Below, piece after piece: positions 1-45,359 of a stretch of 64,000 nt of DNA. Origin of the DNA: Amorphochlora amoebiformis (lineage: Eukaryota; Cercozoa; Chlorarachniophyceae); contig BAAHQB010000199.1 in assembly GCA_054601695.1 (NCBI GenBank), positions 186,001 to 250,000 on the forward strand, in the 5' to 3' direction. Each line of letters begins with the position of its first letter. The first letter of the stretch is position 1. The position numbers and the translations under genes were made by a program. Below the pieces are notes generated by a model, which had not been told where the DNA came from, searched no databases, and was given only the letters and a program-made list of their open reading frames with translations.

Positions 1-440
1 GTATATATGGAAAACCCAAGCCTTAACCCTAACCTTAGCCGGACCCTAACCCTACCCTTAACGCTAACCCTAATCGGACACTGTAACCCTAATCATAACC
101 CTAACCATAACCCTAACCCTAATCGGATACCGTAACCCTAATCATAACCCTAACCCTAACCCTAACCTTACCGGAAACCGTAACCCTAATCATAACCCTA
201 ACAACCCTAATCGGATACCGTAACCCTAATCATAACCCTAACCCTAACCCTAACCTTACCGGACACCGTAACCCTAATCATAACCCTAACCCTAACCCTA
301 ACCCTAACCTAACCCTAACCCTACTTAACCCGACATAATTCTAAACCTTACCCTAACCATAGCCTTAACCCTAACCCTAACCCTAACCCTAACCCTAACC
401 CTAACCCTAACCCTAACCCTAACCCTAAACTTAACCCTAG
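1..440. repeat. Degenerate telomeric CCCTAA tract with higher-order variants
   Basis: CCCTAA runs are broken by variants such as CGGATACCGTAACCC and CGGACACTGTAACCC that recur about every 60 to 110 bp. No exon is visible. The tract ends in CCCTAG, the acceptor of the exon at 441, so it is read as the tail of an intron of the UNC-93-like gene whose 5' part lies outside the window. It is not a chromosome end, because coding exons follow directly. Confidence 0.8.
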
Positions 441-11801
<11,361 letters not shown>

Positions 11802-11819
11802 TCCGCATTTCATCTTTAA

Positions 11820-12409
11820 TATAGCCCGTTTTTTGCTAGTCGATAGCTACAGACGGTACCCATTGACTCTTAAACTATTTTAACAACTACTTTAAGAGGA
11901 TATATATAAATAATTATCATCGATTTTCCAAGAAATCTCTAAAATCTCTTAAGTATCATAGTAGCATCTGGAGTATGGTCTAGATAGTAACGTCACGGGC
12001 CCTATACTAGCTATAGCTCTACTACTCTAGCACTAGCGATCTACTCTAGAATCTAAGTCTAAAAAAAGTAAATTCAAAAATTAATAATCTGGTGACTAGG
12101 TCTTAACAATTGAAGTCTCTAGTAGTGCTGTTTTGCGAGATTGACTAGATTAAGGAACTGGGCGCCCGGGCCCAGACAGAAAGTCTGTTGGTGATTAAAG
12201 TTAATTAGAAATTTAGAATCAACCATTCTAGCATTGTCGAGATTGTGTTCAATGATAACTATAAATCATGTGGTCATCGATGTACGTCCGACATGCGTAT
12301 TTATGAAAATTGTCTACAATATATATAAAAAAGGGTCATATCATGATGTATGTCATAGTCTAGTAGTACTACACAACACACACCCAGCACACTATATCCA
12401 CTATCATTG

Positions 12410-12448
<39 letters not shown>

Positions 12449-12480
12449 ACAAATTCTAGCTCGTGTATATATAAAGATAC
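11820..12480. other. CTAG-rich unique block between convergent genes
   Basis: Low-repeat sequence with at least ten CTAG tetranucleotides (for example ACTAGCTATAGC, CTAGCACTAG). No convincing ORF or exon on either strand apart from short candidates. It lies where the 3' ends of the + and - genes meet. Confidence 0.6.
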
Positions 12481-12642
12481 ATACACCAGATACATATACA
12501 ATCGACAAAGACTAGGAAGTCTAAGCTTATTTAATGATCGGTGACGTTATATAACACTTAAAAACTATACGTAAATCTTAAGATTAGCAATGATAAAGTC
12601 TAGATTTGAGCTTGGCAATGATAAAATGTAGATTTGAGCTAC

Positions 12643-12794
12643 CTGAGAGGCTCTATAGGCCAGGGATGAACAGGGTACCCCACCGCATCTGTCGCGCTTT
12701 CATATCTGAAATAGTTGAATTTGTTTGTATATATATATATGTATATATGTATGTGTATATATATATATATTATGTATATATTATATATATTATA

Positions 12795-12837
<43 letters not shown>

Positions 12838-12903
12838 GTAGAGGGTACCCTACTGCATCTATATCGCTTTCATATCTGAAAAAGTTGAATTTGTTTGTAT
12901 ATA

Positions 12904-12950
<47 letters not shown>

Positions 12951-13261
12951 ATGTGTGTATGTACAACAGCGATGTATGCTACAGATATCAGATTTATATG
13001 CATAATATTACATATATATATATATATATATATTTATACGAACATACATATTATACACACAAACGCACACACACACACAAAACATACACACAATATATAT
13101 ATATATATTAATAATATATATTAATATACATTAATCTCTGACTTCTAATATTCGAATTTTAGTGGACGGTATAATATATATATATATATATACATATATA
13201 TTACATAAATGCAAATTACATATATATATATATATATGTATATGTATATATGTTGCATTCT

Positions 13262-13333
<72 letters not shown>

Positions 13334-13923
13334 TTTTATGTACATCTTCATGCATTCTATATTCTGACTCTAACATTCAAGCTTCTGTCGTCGGAAAATT
13401 GAATATTGTATATGCATTCATATACACATATATACATACATGATATGATATACCTTGCGTCCAACTCGGACTCTAGCATTTGAATTTGTGTCGTCGAACG
13501 GACATTCAATGCTAGCTTAGCCTCTGCCTCCGCACGTGCTTTCAAAACTATATATATGCACATATGTATATGTTAATATCTGGATATCTAATTTGCATAT
13601 ATATAGATATCTATATATTTAATATGTATATATATGTATATAGGTACATACATACAATAGCTTAGCCTCTGCCTCCGCACGTGCTTTCAAAACTATATAT
13701 GCACATATGTATATGTTAATATCTGGATATTCAATATGTATATATAGATATCTATATATTTAATATGTATATATATGTATATAGGTACATATATACAATA
13801 GCTTAGCCTCTGCCTCCGCACCTGCTTTCAAAACTATTTATGCACATATGTATATGTAAATATCTGGATATTTAATATGTATATGTAGATATCTATATAT
13901 TTAATGTATATCTATATATATAT

Positions 13924-13993
<70 letters not shown>

Positions 13994-14242
13994 GCTTAGC
14001 CTCTTCCTCCGCACGTGCTTTCAATACTACATATACACATATATATATATATTTAATATATACATCTGTATATTCATTATGTATATATAGATATCTAGAT
14101 ATTTAATATGCATATGTGCATATATAAATATATATATGTATATATATATATATATAGATATATATATATATATATATATATACCTTGATTCTGTTCCTCC
14201 TTCTTCTTCGCTTCTCTTTTTCTCTGCTCTTTCTCTATATAC

Positions 14243-14281
<39 letters not shown>

Positions 14282-14385
14282 ATGTATGTATATACATATG
14301 CATGTATATTTGTATTGTTAAAAATACTTTTATACTATATATATATGTGTTATGTACTATACACATATTATACATATATATATAC

Positions 14386-14424
<39 letters not shown>

Positions 14425-14521
14425 TATATTTTATATTTGCATATATATATATATATACTGTATATTATACATATTATATATATTCTTTATGTATATGTAT
14501 ATGTATATTATGTAGATATAT

Positions 14522-14572
<51 letters not shown>

Positions 14573-14725
14573 ATATATATGTATATGTATATATTTATAC
14601 ATATATGTATATACATGTAAATATGTATATTTGTATGAATTATTGTGTAATCTACTAAAATGTATTGTATAAAAAATACACACAAGAATTTATTTAACAA
14701 CCACGTATTTGTACACACACACACC

Positions 14726-14775
<50 letters not shown>

Positions 14776-14782
14776 ATATATC

Positions 14783-14822
<40 letters not shown>

Positions 14823-14881
14823 CACATACCAACAAGCCTCCTCTTTTTTGATGATACAATACTCGTAATAATTATATATAA

Positions 14882-14952
<71 letters not shown>

Positions 14953-14955
14953 ATA

Positions 14956-15050
<95 letters not shown>

Positions 15051-15103
15051 TCATGCGAATAAGCCTTCTCTTTCTCTGATTATACAATACTCGTAACAAT
15101 TAT

Positions 15104-15146
<43 letters not shown>

Positions 15147-15244
15147 CCAACAAGCCTTCTCTCTCTCTAATTATACAATACTCGTAACAATTATATATAC
15201 ACATATGTATATATAATATATATATATATATGTATATATACATA

Positions 15245-15278
<34 letters not shown>

Positions 15279-15338
15279 AACAAGCCTTGTTTTTCTCTGA
15301 TTATACAATGCTCGTAACAATTATGTATACACATATGC

Positions 15339-15424
<86 letters not shown>

Positions 15425-15519
15425 CCAACAAGCCTTCTCTTTCTCTGATTATACAATACTCGTAACAATTATATATACACATATGCATATATAATATATA
15501 TATATATATACATACATAC

Positions 15520-15566
<47 letters not shown>

Positions 15567-15715
15567 ATATATATATATATATACATACCAACAATTTTCT
15601 TTCTCTGATTATACAATACTCATATATATATATATATACATACCAACAAGCCTTTTCTTTCTCTGATTATACAATACTCGTAACAATTCTATATACACAT
15701 ATGCATATATAATAT

Positions 15716-15760
<45 letters not shown>

Positions 15761-15927
15761 CCAACAAGCCTTCTCTTTCTCTCATTATACAATACTCGTA
15801 ACAATTCTATATACACATATGCATATATAATACATAGATACATATATATATATATATACATACCAACAAGCCTTCTCTTTCTCTGATTATACAATACTCG
15901 TAACAATTATATATACACATATGCATG

Positions 15928-15980
<53 letters not shown>

Positions 15981-16143
15981 CCAACAAGCCTTTTCTTTCT
16001 CTGATTATACAATACTCGTATATATATATATATATACACCAACAAGGCTTCTCTTTCTCTGATTATACAATACTCATATATATATATATATATATATACA
16101 TACATACCAACAAGCCTTTTCTTTCTCTGATTATACAATACTC

Positions 16144-16174
<31 letters not shown>

Positions 16175-16305
16175 CATACCAACAAGCCTTTTCTTTCTCT
16201 GATTATACAATACTCATATATATATATATATATATACATACCAACAAGCCTTTTCTTTCTCTAATTATACAATACTCGTAACAATTATATAAACGCATAT
16301 GCATG

Positions 16306-16342
<37 letters not shown>

Positions 16343-17162
16343 CCAACAAGCCTTCTCTTTCTCTGATTATACAATACTCGTAACAATTCTTCCGATAACC
16401 CTAATTCTCCCTCTTCTGTATCTAAGCCTACGGTTAGGGTTACACATTACCTTTAAAGACTAGGGTTAGGGTTAGGGTTAGGGTTAGGGTTAGGGTTAGG
16501 GTTGGGGTTAGGGTTAGGGTTAGGGTTAGGGTTAGGGTTAGGGTTAGGGTTATCTGAGGGCTAGGGTTAAAATTAGGGTCTGTAGTAGGCTCAGGTTGCA
16601 GGTTAGGGACCATCATAGTTAGGGTTTTGGTAGGCTTAGGGTTAGGGTTAGGGTTAGGGTTAGGGTTAGGGTTAGGGTTAGGGTTAGGGTTAGGGTTATC
16701 TGAGGGCTAGGGTTAAAATTAGGGTCTGTAGTAGGGTCAGGTTGCAGGTTAGGGACCATCATAGTTAGGGTTTTAGTAGGCTTAGGGTTAGGGTTAGGGT
16801 TAGGGTAAGGGTTAGGGTTACGGTTAGGGTTAGGGTTAGGGTTAAAGTTAGGGTTAGGGTGAGGGTTATCCGAGGGCTAGGGTTAAGATTAGGGTCTACA
16901 TTAGGTTAGGTTGCAGGTTAAGGACCATCATAGTTAGGCTTAGGGTTAGGGTTAGGGTTAGGGTTAGGGTTAGGGTTAGGGTTAGGGTTAGGGTTAGGGT
17001 TAGGGTTAGGGTTAGGGTTAGGGTTAGGTTAGGGTTAGGGTTAGGGTTAGGGTTAGGATTAGGGTTATGGTTACGGTTGGGAGCGTTCGGATCCGCGGCC
17101 TCCCATTCGGCTAGTTGTCCGTAATAGGCCTGATTAAATATGTTTATGTGGATGTATGTATG

Positions 17163-17225
<63 letters not shown>

Positions 17226-17335
17226 GTATATACATATATATATATATATACACATGTACATATATATATGTATATATATAATTAATATATATATGTATAT
17301 ATATATGTATATATATATATATATATATATAATAC

Positions 17336-17382
<47 letters not shown>

Positions 17383-18008
17383 CATACATACATACATACC
17401 TAATATTGTTAGCACTGCGCTCTCTGAGTAGTAAACCCTTGGTAGTCCATTTCAACTCCGTAAACACTATCACGAATACTTATGGCTAACGTATTTGCGG
17501 CTACTCGGATGCTTCCTTTCTTCCTCCGGAACCTATAGGTTCCGTCGGTTCCGTCGGTTCCGGGGTGCTTGGGTTCCGACACTATGACGAATACTTATGG
17601 CTAACGTATGTGCGCTACTCGGATGCTTCTTTTCTTCCTCCGGAACCTATAGGTTCCGTCGGTTCCGTCGGTTCCGGGGTGCTTGGGTTCCGACGCTATG
17701 ACGAATACTTAGGCTAAACGTATGTGCGCTACTCGGATGCTTCCTTTCTTCCTCCGGAACCTATAGGTTCCGTCGGTTCCGGGATGCTTGGGTCCGACAA
17801 TTATTGGCCTTCGCAGAGGCTTTTCCAGGAACCCCTCTTTTCCCACAATCCTCACGGAAAGTTTATAAGTATCTGATCCGACGTGACACTGCCATTTGTC
17901 ACGCCTATACTTCACCCCCCCCTTACGGAATCAGCATGCGTGTCCTCGTGTAACGGTAATCTTAACTACGGTCTAACTCCTCGTAGTTAACTAGCTGTAG
18001 GTTTGGTT

Positions 18009-18048
<40 letters not shown>

Positions 18049-18083
18049 ATGTATGTGTGTATTAGATATATTATGTGAGATTA

Positions 18084-18118
<35 letters not shown>

Positions 18119-18152
18119 ATATAATATATATTATATGTATAGACGTGGATTA

Positions 18153-18223
<71 letters not shown>

Positions 18224-18230
18224 GACGTGT

Positions 18231-18262
<32 letters not shown>

Positions 18263-18270
18263 GACATGTT

Positions 18271-18312
<42 letters not shown>

Positions 18313-18509
18313 ATATAACACATATATAGATATATTTATTTATATATATATTTAGATACATATATTTATATACATCACTATATATATATATATATATATA
18401 TAGATACATATATTTATATACATCCATACTTAGATGTGTTGATGCATGTGCATGTATACATTTTATATATATATATTTCATATACATACATTTATATATA
18501 TACACACAT

Positions 18510-18544
<35 letters not shown>

Positions 18545-18565
18545 GTGTATACATATTATATATAC

Positions 18566-18609
<44 letters not shown>

Positions 18610-18661
18610 TGTATATATGTATATTTACCTTGAATTGGGGTTTAGTATACTCCTTCCCGTC

Positions 18662-18725
<64 letters not shown>

Positions 18726-18837
18726 ATATTTACCTTGAATTGGGTTTTAGTATACTCCTTTCCGTCCGATATATATATATATATATATATATATAGATGT
18801 CTACATATATATATATATATATATCTCAATATAAATA

Positions 18838-18879
<42 letters not shown>

Positions 18880-18935
18880 TACCTTGAATTTGGTTTTAGT
18901 AAACTCCTTTCCGTCCGATATATATATATATATAT

Positions 18936-18982
<47 letters not shown>

Positions 18983-19075
18983 TATAGATATCTACATATA
19001 TATATATATATATATATCGATATAGATATCTCTATATATACACATATGTATATATATATATACATACATACATAC

Positions 19076-19113
<38 letters not shown>

Positions 19114-19267
19114 CTTGAATTGGGTTTTAGTATACTCCTTTCCGTCCGCAGGGTCCACTCGTCTCTAGTATACAAATTTTATTCAATATATATATATATA
19201 TATATTATATATGTATATATACAATATATATATATATTACATATTGATATGTGTGTATATGTATATA

Positions 19268-19299
<32 letters not shown>

Positions 19300-19632
19300 G
19301 TAGTATGTGTGTATGTATATATACACATATGCATATACACATGCATGTACATGCATGTATATATACATACACGTATATATATGTGTGTATATGCATAATA
19401 TTATGTGTGTGCATGTGTATGTATGGTGTGTATGTGTATACATGTATGCATACGTGCACACAAATATATTATATGCGTGTACACCCACATACACATATAT
19501 ACATACACACATATACACATACATACATATACACATATACAACATATACATATATACATGTATGTTTAAACATATACACATATATGTTCACATGTGTATA
19601 TATATTTACATATGTATACATTACATACACAC

Positions 19633-19692
<60 letters not shown>

Positions 19693-19789
19693 ATCATACA
19701 TTATATGCACACATTTACATATATGTATATATGCTTCACATACATATTTTTATTTACACACACACGCACGTACATATATGTATTATTTG

Positions 19790-19883
<94 letters not shown>

Positions 19884-19885
19884 AA

Positions 19886-19926
<41 letters not shown>

Positions 19927-20494
19927 CATACGTAATATTCTTTTATATATAGAGAGAGAAGAGGAAGACAGAAAGAGGAAAAGAGCCTGGAGAGGTTACA
20001 GTCACATTGGAGAAAGAGAGTGCGATCGGTAAGGAGAGAGAGAGAATAGATTGGAAAAATAAGAGAATGAGAGAGAGTGAGAGAGACAGAATGAGAGGAA
20101 GAGCTGATCGATGAAATCCAGCAACGTCAGAGCCCCAATCATCTCCCTCTCAAAAAAAAATAAGTCTAACCACCCTCGATACCAGATTTAAACTACCCCG
20201 AAAACCCCCCTTCCTCGGCAAACAGACCTCAGGAAGAGAGGCCGCATCCGAAGACGAAGCAGCTTCCCGCCATTCTTTCAGGCCCCCATAATACGCCGAA
20301 AACTGCGCGCAAGTGTACCTACGTCCGTCTTTCGGGTCCACGCGCGTCTCCTCCCGGGGATATTCAGGAATTCCGGGATATTGGATGTTAAAAGCGGGAG
20401 GAAAAGGGCAGAGAGAGGAGAAAGACGGTGGGGGGTAGAGGCTGCAGGCGTGGCGGAGGGCCGTGGAGAGTACTTGAATGTCGAAGGAATCCAT
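12643..20494 (-). CDS. Two-repeat YYG-motif protein with coiled coil
   Basis: Unrecognised protein; 3' end not resolved. Exons in order: 20494-20228, 19164-19114, 17129-17075, 16415-16344, 14234-14184, 13547-13454, 12875-12849, 12705-12679, then possibly 12652-12643. Phases agree throughout (214 codons). The ATG at 20494 is the first in frame. Residues 53-70 read [18 protein letters not shown] followed by EW; exons 2 and 3 repeat this as [14 protein letters not shown] plus [12 protein letters not shown], with an intron splitting the second copy exactly before AYYG. Then comes a highly charged helix: [49 protein letters not shown], predicted coiled coil. I recall similar DG-YT-F-YYG-W motifs from algal and dinoflagellate proteins but cannot verify this. 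Whether exon 1 belongs with the rest rests on matching phase and motif. Confidence 0.6.
12679..12875 (-). repeat. Duplicated 27-nt exon (7a and 7b)
   Basis: Two 27-nt islands, 12875-12849 and 12705-12679, each preceded by CAACTTTTTCAG or CAACTATTTCAG and followed by GTACCC. They read YESDIDAVG and YESATDAVG. As 27 is divisible by 3, either one or both can be included in frame. They are separated by TA repeat. Confidence 0.65.
13130..13450 (-). repeat. Decayed downstream copies of the exon-13454 3' edge
   Basis: CCGACGACAGAAGCTTGAATGTTAGAGTCAG (near 13404-13370, - strand) and CCACTAAAATTCGAATATTAGAAGTCAGAG (near 13165-13138) resemble the exon end TCGACGACACAAATTCAAATG...GAGTCCGAG. Both have lost the frame. 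Confidence 0.5.
13655..14035 (-). repeat. Three upstream copies of the exon-13547 5' edge
   Basis: On the - strand, TTTTGAAAGCACGTGCGGAG with GCAGAGGCTAAGCTATTG occurs near 14030-13992, 13835-13798 and 13697-13660, each after an AG and followed by TA. The copies share the ending GCTATTG where the real exon has GCTAGCATTG. The block between copies (ATGTATATGTTAATATCTGG) is also repeated. Confidence 0.75.
14820..16343 (-). repeat. Array of about 14 copies of an exon 3' edge plus donor
   Basis: The unit on the - strand is GAGTATTGTATAATCAGAGA then AAGAGAAGGCTTGTTG and the donor GTATGT, followed by TA repeat of variable length. The parent exon is at 16415-16344; copies lie downstream in transcription, near 16255, 16193, 16121, 16050, 15995, 15877, 15776, 15658, 15600, 15436, 15293, 15162, 15075 and 14845. 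Some have changes (GGCTTC, AATTGTTG). Spacing is 60 to 220 bp. Every copy keeps the AG-rich exon part; most keep GTATGT. Confidence 0.85.
16430..17074 (-). repeat. Telomeric intron with a three-copy higher-order repeat
   Basis: On the + strand this is TTAGGG. A block TATCTGAGGGCTAGGGTTAA through GGTTGCAGGTTAGGGACCATCATAG begins near 16550, 16698 and 16868. In gene sense (- strand) the intron starts GTAACCATAACCC and the repeat reads CCCTAA; the next exon begins at 16415 after GCTTAGATACAG. Confidence 0.7.
17470..17995. repeat. Three-copy 115-bp repeat and dispersed element
   Basis: The unit GACGAATACTTATGGCTAAC...GGATGCTTCCTTTCTTCCTC...GGGTGCTTGGGTTCCGAC occurs from about 17471, 17583 and 17699. 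The flank to 17995 (CTCGTAGTTAACTAGCTGTAGG) resembles sequence near 26080-26105 and 44908-44930. The - strand is open from 17915 to 17709 ([16 protein letters not shown]), but inserting it would split the YYG motif, so I treat it as a repeat element inside an intron. Confidence 0.5.
18000..18615 (-). repeat. TA repeat intron with TAGACGTG islands
   Basis: TA microsatellite with small repeated islands (TATAGACGTGTTAT near 18140, 18222, 18262) and TATTTATATACATC units near 18360 and 18415. No exon seen. Confidence 0.6.
18616..19113 (-). repeat. Three copies of the YYG-motif exon 3' edge with donor
   Basis: On the - strand CGGACGGAAAGGAGT(A/T)TACTAAA followed by CCAATTCAAG and the donor GTAAAT or GTATAT occurs near 18920-18878, 18770-18730 and 18663-18627. 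The parent is exon 19164-19114. Each is bounded by TA repeat. Translation DGKEYTK(T/P)QFK is kept in at least two copies. Confidence 0.8.
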
Positions 20495-20977
20495 TCAAGG
20501 TATCGTGACAGATGTGACAGACATGGGTAGTCAAATGTCAAATCCGGTTGGATTTAGGCAAATCCACCGAAAAAAATCTATTTTGATGGATGACCATTGT
20601 CACTGGCCCACTGCCTCTGACCAGCGGGATCTGCTCCCTGTACCAAGAAACATTGAGGATTGACAGACGATATCTATTATATCCAGCGGTATTTGGGGTT
20701 CCATGGCCCGAACGGAGTACCGCGGAAGCCGATGAGAAGTTTCACGGATCGAAACCATCTGGAAGCCGTCAATTCTGGAACCATTACGTAATTTTTCAGA
20801 GACCCCAAGGCCCCTATCACTGGAAAATAGATGGGGTGTCTCTTCAGTCGAAAAGTGGGGAATTGATATGCGCATGTGATGAATTTATAGCTGATATACT
20901 GGACAACCGTACAATTGTCAATCATGCGGTACACTGACGTAGAAACGTTGTATTATTAAAATTTTAATTAATAGTTT

Positions 20978-21024
<47 letters not shown>

Positions 21025-21025
21025 A

Positions 21026-21104
<79 letters not shown>
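20495..21104 (+). CDS. Candidate small protein or terminal exon, 20590-20937
   Basis: Non-repetitive stretch upstream of the YYG-motif gene. From an AG at 20686 to a TGA at 20935-20937 the + strand is open for about 83 codons (GVPWPERSTAEADEKF, FWNHYVIFQRPQGPYHW, LICACDEFIADILDN); an ATG at 20590 is in frame. Composition looks protein-like but I do not recognise it, and the - strand is also partly open. It may instead be promoter or 5' region of the - strand gene that starts at 20494. Confidence 0.35.
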
Positions 21105-21105
<1 letters not shown>

Positions 21106-21470
21106 TAGATATATACTAGATATAATCTCATGAAAGCTAGAATCTAGAGCGTTTCATTAATTTAAGCTACGTACACTAGACACTGCTAGACTGTCTGGTA
21201 CATGCATGTACGTAGCTACAACTAGACAATTGTATATTAGCGCATGCAATAATACATCACTAGATTCGATGATATCTTTAGATCTAGTCATCATACTGTA
21301 CCGTAGATCAGTAGATACTAGAATTTTAAAATTAGTAGCAACTTATTATTAAGTTGTTAAGTTCGTTATAACTTATTCTAGTTATTGTAGTCAATGAATC
21401 ATATTCTAGATATTATTGCATCATATCTAGAATATATAATGTTGATATTGCCAAAATAAATTACAGATAA
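21105..21470. other. CTAG-rich unique block
   Basis: About 13 CTAG tetranucleotides in 350 bp (TACTAGATATATACTAGA, GCTAGAATCTAGAG). No ORF. It lies downstream of the 3' end of the EF-hand gene (22007, - strand). Confidence 0.6.
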
Positions 21471-21850
21471 AAAGTTTGTTGATTCGGTTAAATTTTAACT
21501 GGCGACAGCAGTAACAACAACACAAATGAATGGACTCTACCATCTTCTAGAACGAGACAAAAAAATTTTCAAAATTCAAAAATTCAAAAACATGTCTAAA
21601 AACTTGCGTAATCCTTCTTTTGCAAAGATCTCCTGACACTGAGACGAAAATATGTCTGCATATACGCTTAATTGACCTGACATTCTTCACTGGATAAGAC
21701 TAAAAACAACATGCATGTACATGTATATGTATGCATGTATGTGTGCATGTATGTATTTGTGTAGATTTTTATTCTCTCGATTTTCCCTTTCGATGCCGTT
21801 TCATGTCGAAACATATACATATATACATATATATATATATATAAAAAATA

Positions 21851-21936
<86 letters not shown>

Positions 21937-22006
21937 CAAAAGCTATCTGAAGATATCTGAGATAAAGAAGCCAGCTATATGCTGGCTACTCTGTTCATTA
22001 TGGGCA
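21471..22006. other. Intergenic sequence with TA tract
   Basis: Unique AT-rich sequence to about 21820, then TA repeat to 21935, then ATATCTGAAGATATCTGAG and AGCCAGCTATATGCTGGCT (an inverted repeat, 21970-21988) close to the end of the - strand gene. The inverted repeat could be a 3' signal; this is inference. Confidence 0.4.
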
Positions 22007-23766
<1,760 letters not shown>

Positions 23767-24166
23767 CTATCTTCTCTTTTCTCACCGACAAGAATGTGCA
23801 AGGTTGGGCGAGGTTCTGATGGTCGAGAGACGCGGCTAGAGTGGGAATGGGGGGAGGAAAGCGACTCTGATCGTCGGGAGTCGGTGAAAGCTGATTAGGA
23901 GATGCGTGCTGGCAAAGCTGGGAATTGGCGCCCAACACGACAGCGTTTCGCTTTTCTTCGGAGATGTTATGACAGAATGTCACGCAGGATGACCCTGCTC
24001 TTCTGACATTTCAAGATTTCGGATTTATTTTGTGTCACTCAGGGATGTCACAAACTAGCTTCCGTCAAGATTTGTTTTTAGGTGAAATCCCAAGGCCGAC
24101 GAACGGAATCCAATAGAAAATCATCCTTCTTAATTTATCGGCCTGAATGGCCGTCGGAGTGTGCCA
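23767..24166. promoter_or_regulatory. Divergent promoter region
   Basis: 400 bp of unique, mixed-composition DNA between two start codons facing apart (23766 - strand, 24167 + strand). TGTCAC/GTGACA-type words occur repeatedly (GAATGTCACGC, GGATGTCACAA, GTGTCACTC). No TATA box is obvious. Assigned by position only. Confidence 0.5.
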
Positions 24167-43677
<19,511 letters not shown>

Positions 43678-44175
43678 CTAGTATAAGCCCATCACTAATA
43701 TATACGTATTTCACTGGAGGTTAGTTAGACATTAGTTCTACTAGAAGTAGTACAGATTCTAGAGATTAAATTGGTCTATGCCTAGTGTATCTAATATATA
43801 CAATAGATACGTGTACTAGATCTAGTAGATCTCTCTAATTGCAATTGTTCAAAATCTAGAAAATGGAATCTGATATGACTTACGTGTACAGAAAATATAT
43901 ATAATTAACATTAATGAAATTTGGATTCATCCAGATCATGATAATCTAGGATCGATATTTCTAGATTTCTTTACTTTGTTTACTTCTATTACAAGAATCT
44001 GGAGTATTCGTACTAGTTCTCTAGGTTCTTTACAAATAATATCTAGAATATATCTAGTATATCTAGTATATATACTAGATATAGAAATACGTGTAGTCTA
44101 GAACTAGTAGAAGTACGTTATGATATCCACTAGATATAGTTCTCTAGGTTCTAGAATAGAATGAAACTTTTAATT
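43678..44175. other. CTAG-rich unique block downstream of the + strand gene
   Basis: About 20 CTAG tetranucleotides in 490 bp (ATCTAGTATATCTAGTATAT, TCTAGAACTAGTAG). No ORF. Lies directly after the last candidate exon. Confidence 0.6.
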
Positions 44176-44224
44176 ACAATACTGTTTGATTGATTGAAAA
44201 CTTCTTAGCAATCTTGCTACAAAA

Positions 44225-44610
44225 GCGTAAGAAAGGAGCCGCAAGTTAAAGCTCGCATAACACTGCGTCCCAAGCTGAAGTTAACCCTGATCGGAAAAAA
44301 AATATTCCAAAAAAAATAATCGCTGTCGATTCTGTACATGCGATCGAATACCGTGGCGATGTGGATGTTCTGGTTATGATATCGGATGTCTGAATTTAGC
44401 ATTTATGTGTGTATGTATCTCTGTACAACAAGAGCCGCAGCCGGTGGGCCACTGAGCTGAAATTAACCCTGGTCGGATATCCCAAGGAATTATCGTAGTC
44501 TACTCGGTATCGAATCGGATACGATGTGGATGAACTGGTGACGGTATCGAATGTCTGAATTTAGCAAAAGGTTTCATGAGTATTTGTATGTATCTCTAGA
44601 TCTATGTATA
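44225..44610. repeat. Diverged tandem duplication, about 185 bp
   Basis: Copies near 44240-44425 and 44430-44608 share GAAGTTAACCCTGATCGG/GAAATTAACCCTGGTCGG, GATGTGGATG and ATCGAATGTCTGAATTTAGCA. No convincing gene. Confidence 0.65.
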
Positions 44611-45359
44611 CAATGTAGAATTTCGTAAGTATTTTTTAACGCGACGCGATCTGAGACACTACACCGCGTGACTACGTACCTACCGACGGATAAACCGGAG
44701 TCGACAACGAATAGACAGAGTCAACATGGTAGTATCTCGCAGATGAACCACAGATGTCACATGATCCGCCATGAGACGCACACCGCGGATGCACGCTACT
44801 GACTCAGCCCGAGTTTATCATGATCGGTCTAGCTAGATCATGATCCGCGAGTGAACAATACCAAACCTTCGCGTTGAAAATATATATATATATATATATA
44901 TATATTACGCCGGAAGCTACTTAACTACGACGACTCTGGCCCACTGAGATAGCCAGTAGTACAGTCATCAGATGCCACGTGACCTCAAATTCTTACACTG
45001 GAGGCACTTAGCAGATATTTCCCCAAGGAAGGTGATCATTATATTGTAATCCAAAAGGACCGCAATACCCTCCAGACTTCTGGTCTACTACACCAACAGA
45101 CCGTACCGAAAACGACCAATACTAGATGTATATCACCGCAGCTATGCATATATAAATATACATACATATGTAATATATTAAATAAAATTATTCATTTTTC
45201 TTCTTACATATAATCATGGATTATGAAACATTTTCAGGCCACGTGGATAAGTTAGGTAGTTACACACACGTAAAACATTCGAAAACTCTACAACCATCCT
45301 ACTAATACACACAACGAAAATATACAACCAAAAAAACCATACAATACTTACATTTTTAC
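44611..45359. other. Unique intergenic sequence
   Basis: No supported gene. It holds an inverted repeat ATCATGATC-N10-GATCATGAT at 44818-44845, a TA tract (44880-44905), a dispersed repeat piece (GCTACTTAACTACG, 44912), and CCACGTGACCTCA at 44975, which recurs at 46155. Confidence 0.5.

Noticed and set aside
14820-16400. CRISPR array (regular copies with variable spacers)
   Set aside because: Spacers are TA repeat, the repeats are an exon edge with a splice donor, and the genome is eukaryotic.
17709-17915. - strand open frame ([16 protein letters not shown]) as an exon
   Set aside because: It would separate QFK from AYYG inside the repeated motif and lies in a tandem repeat.
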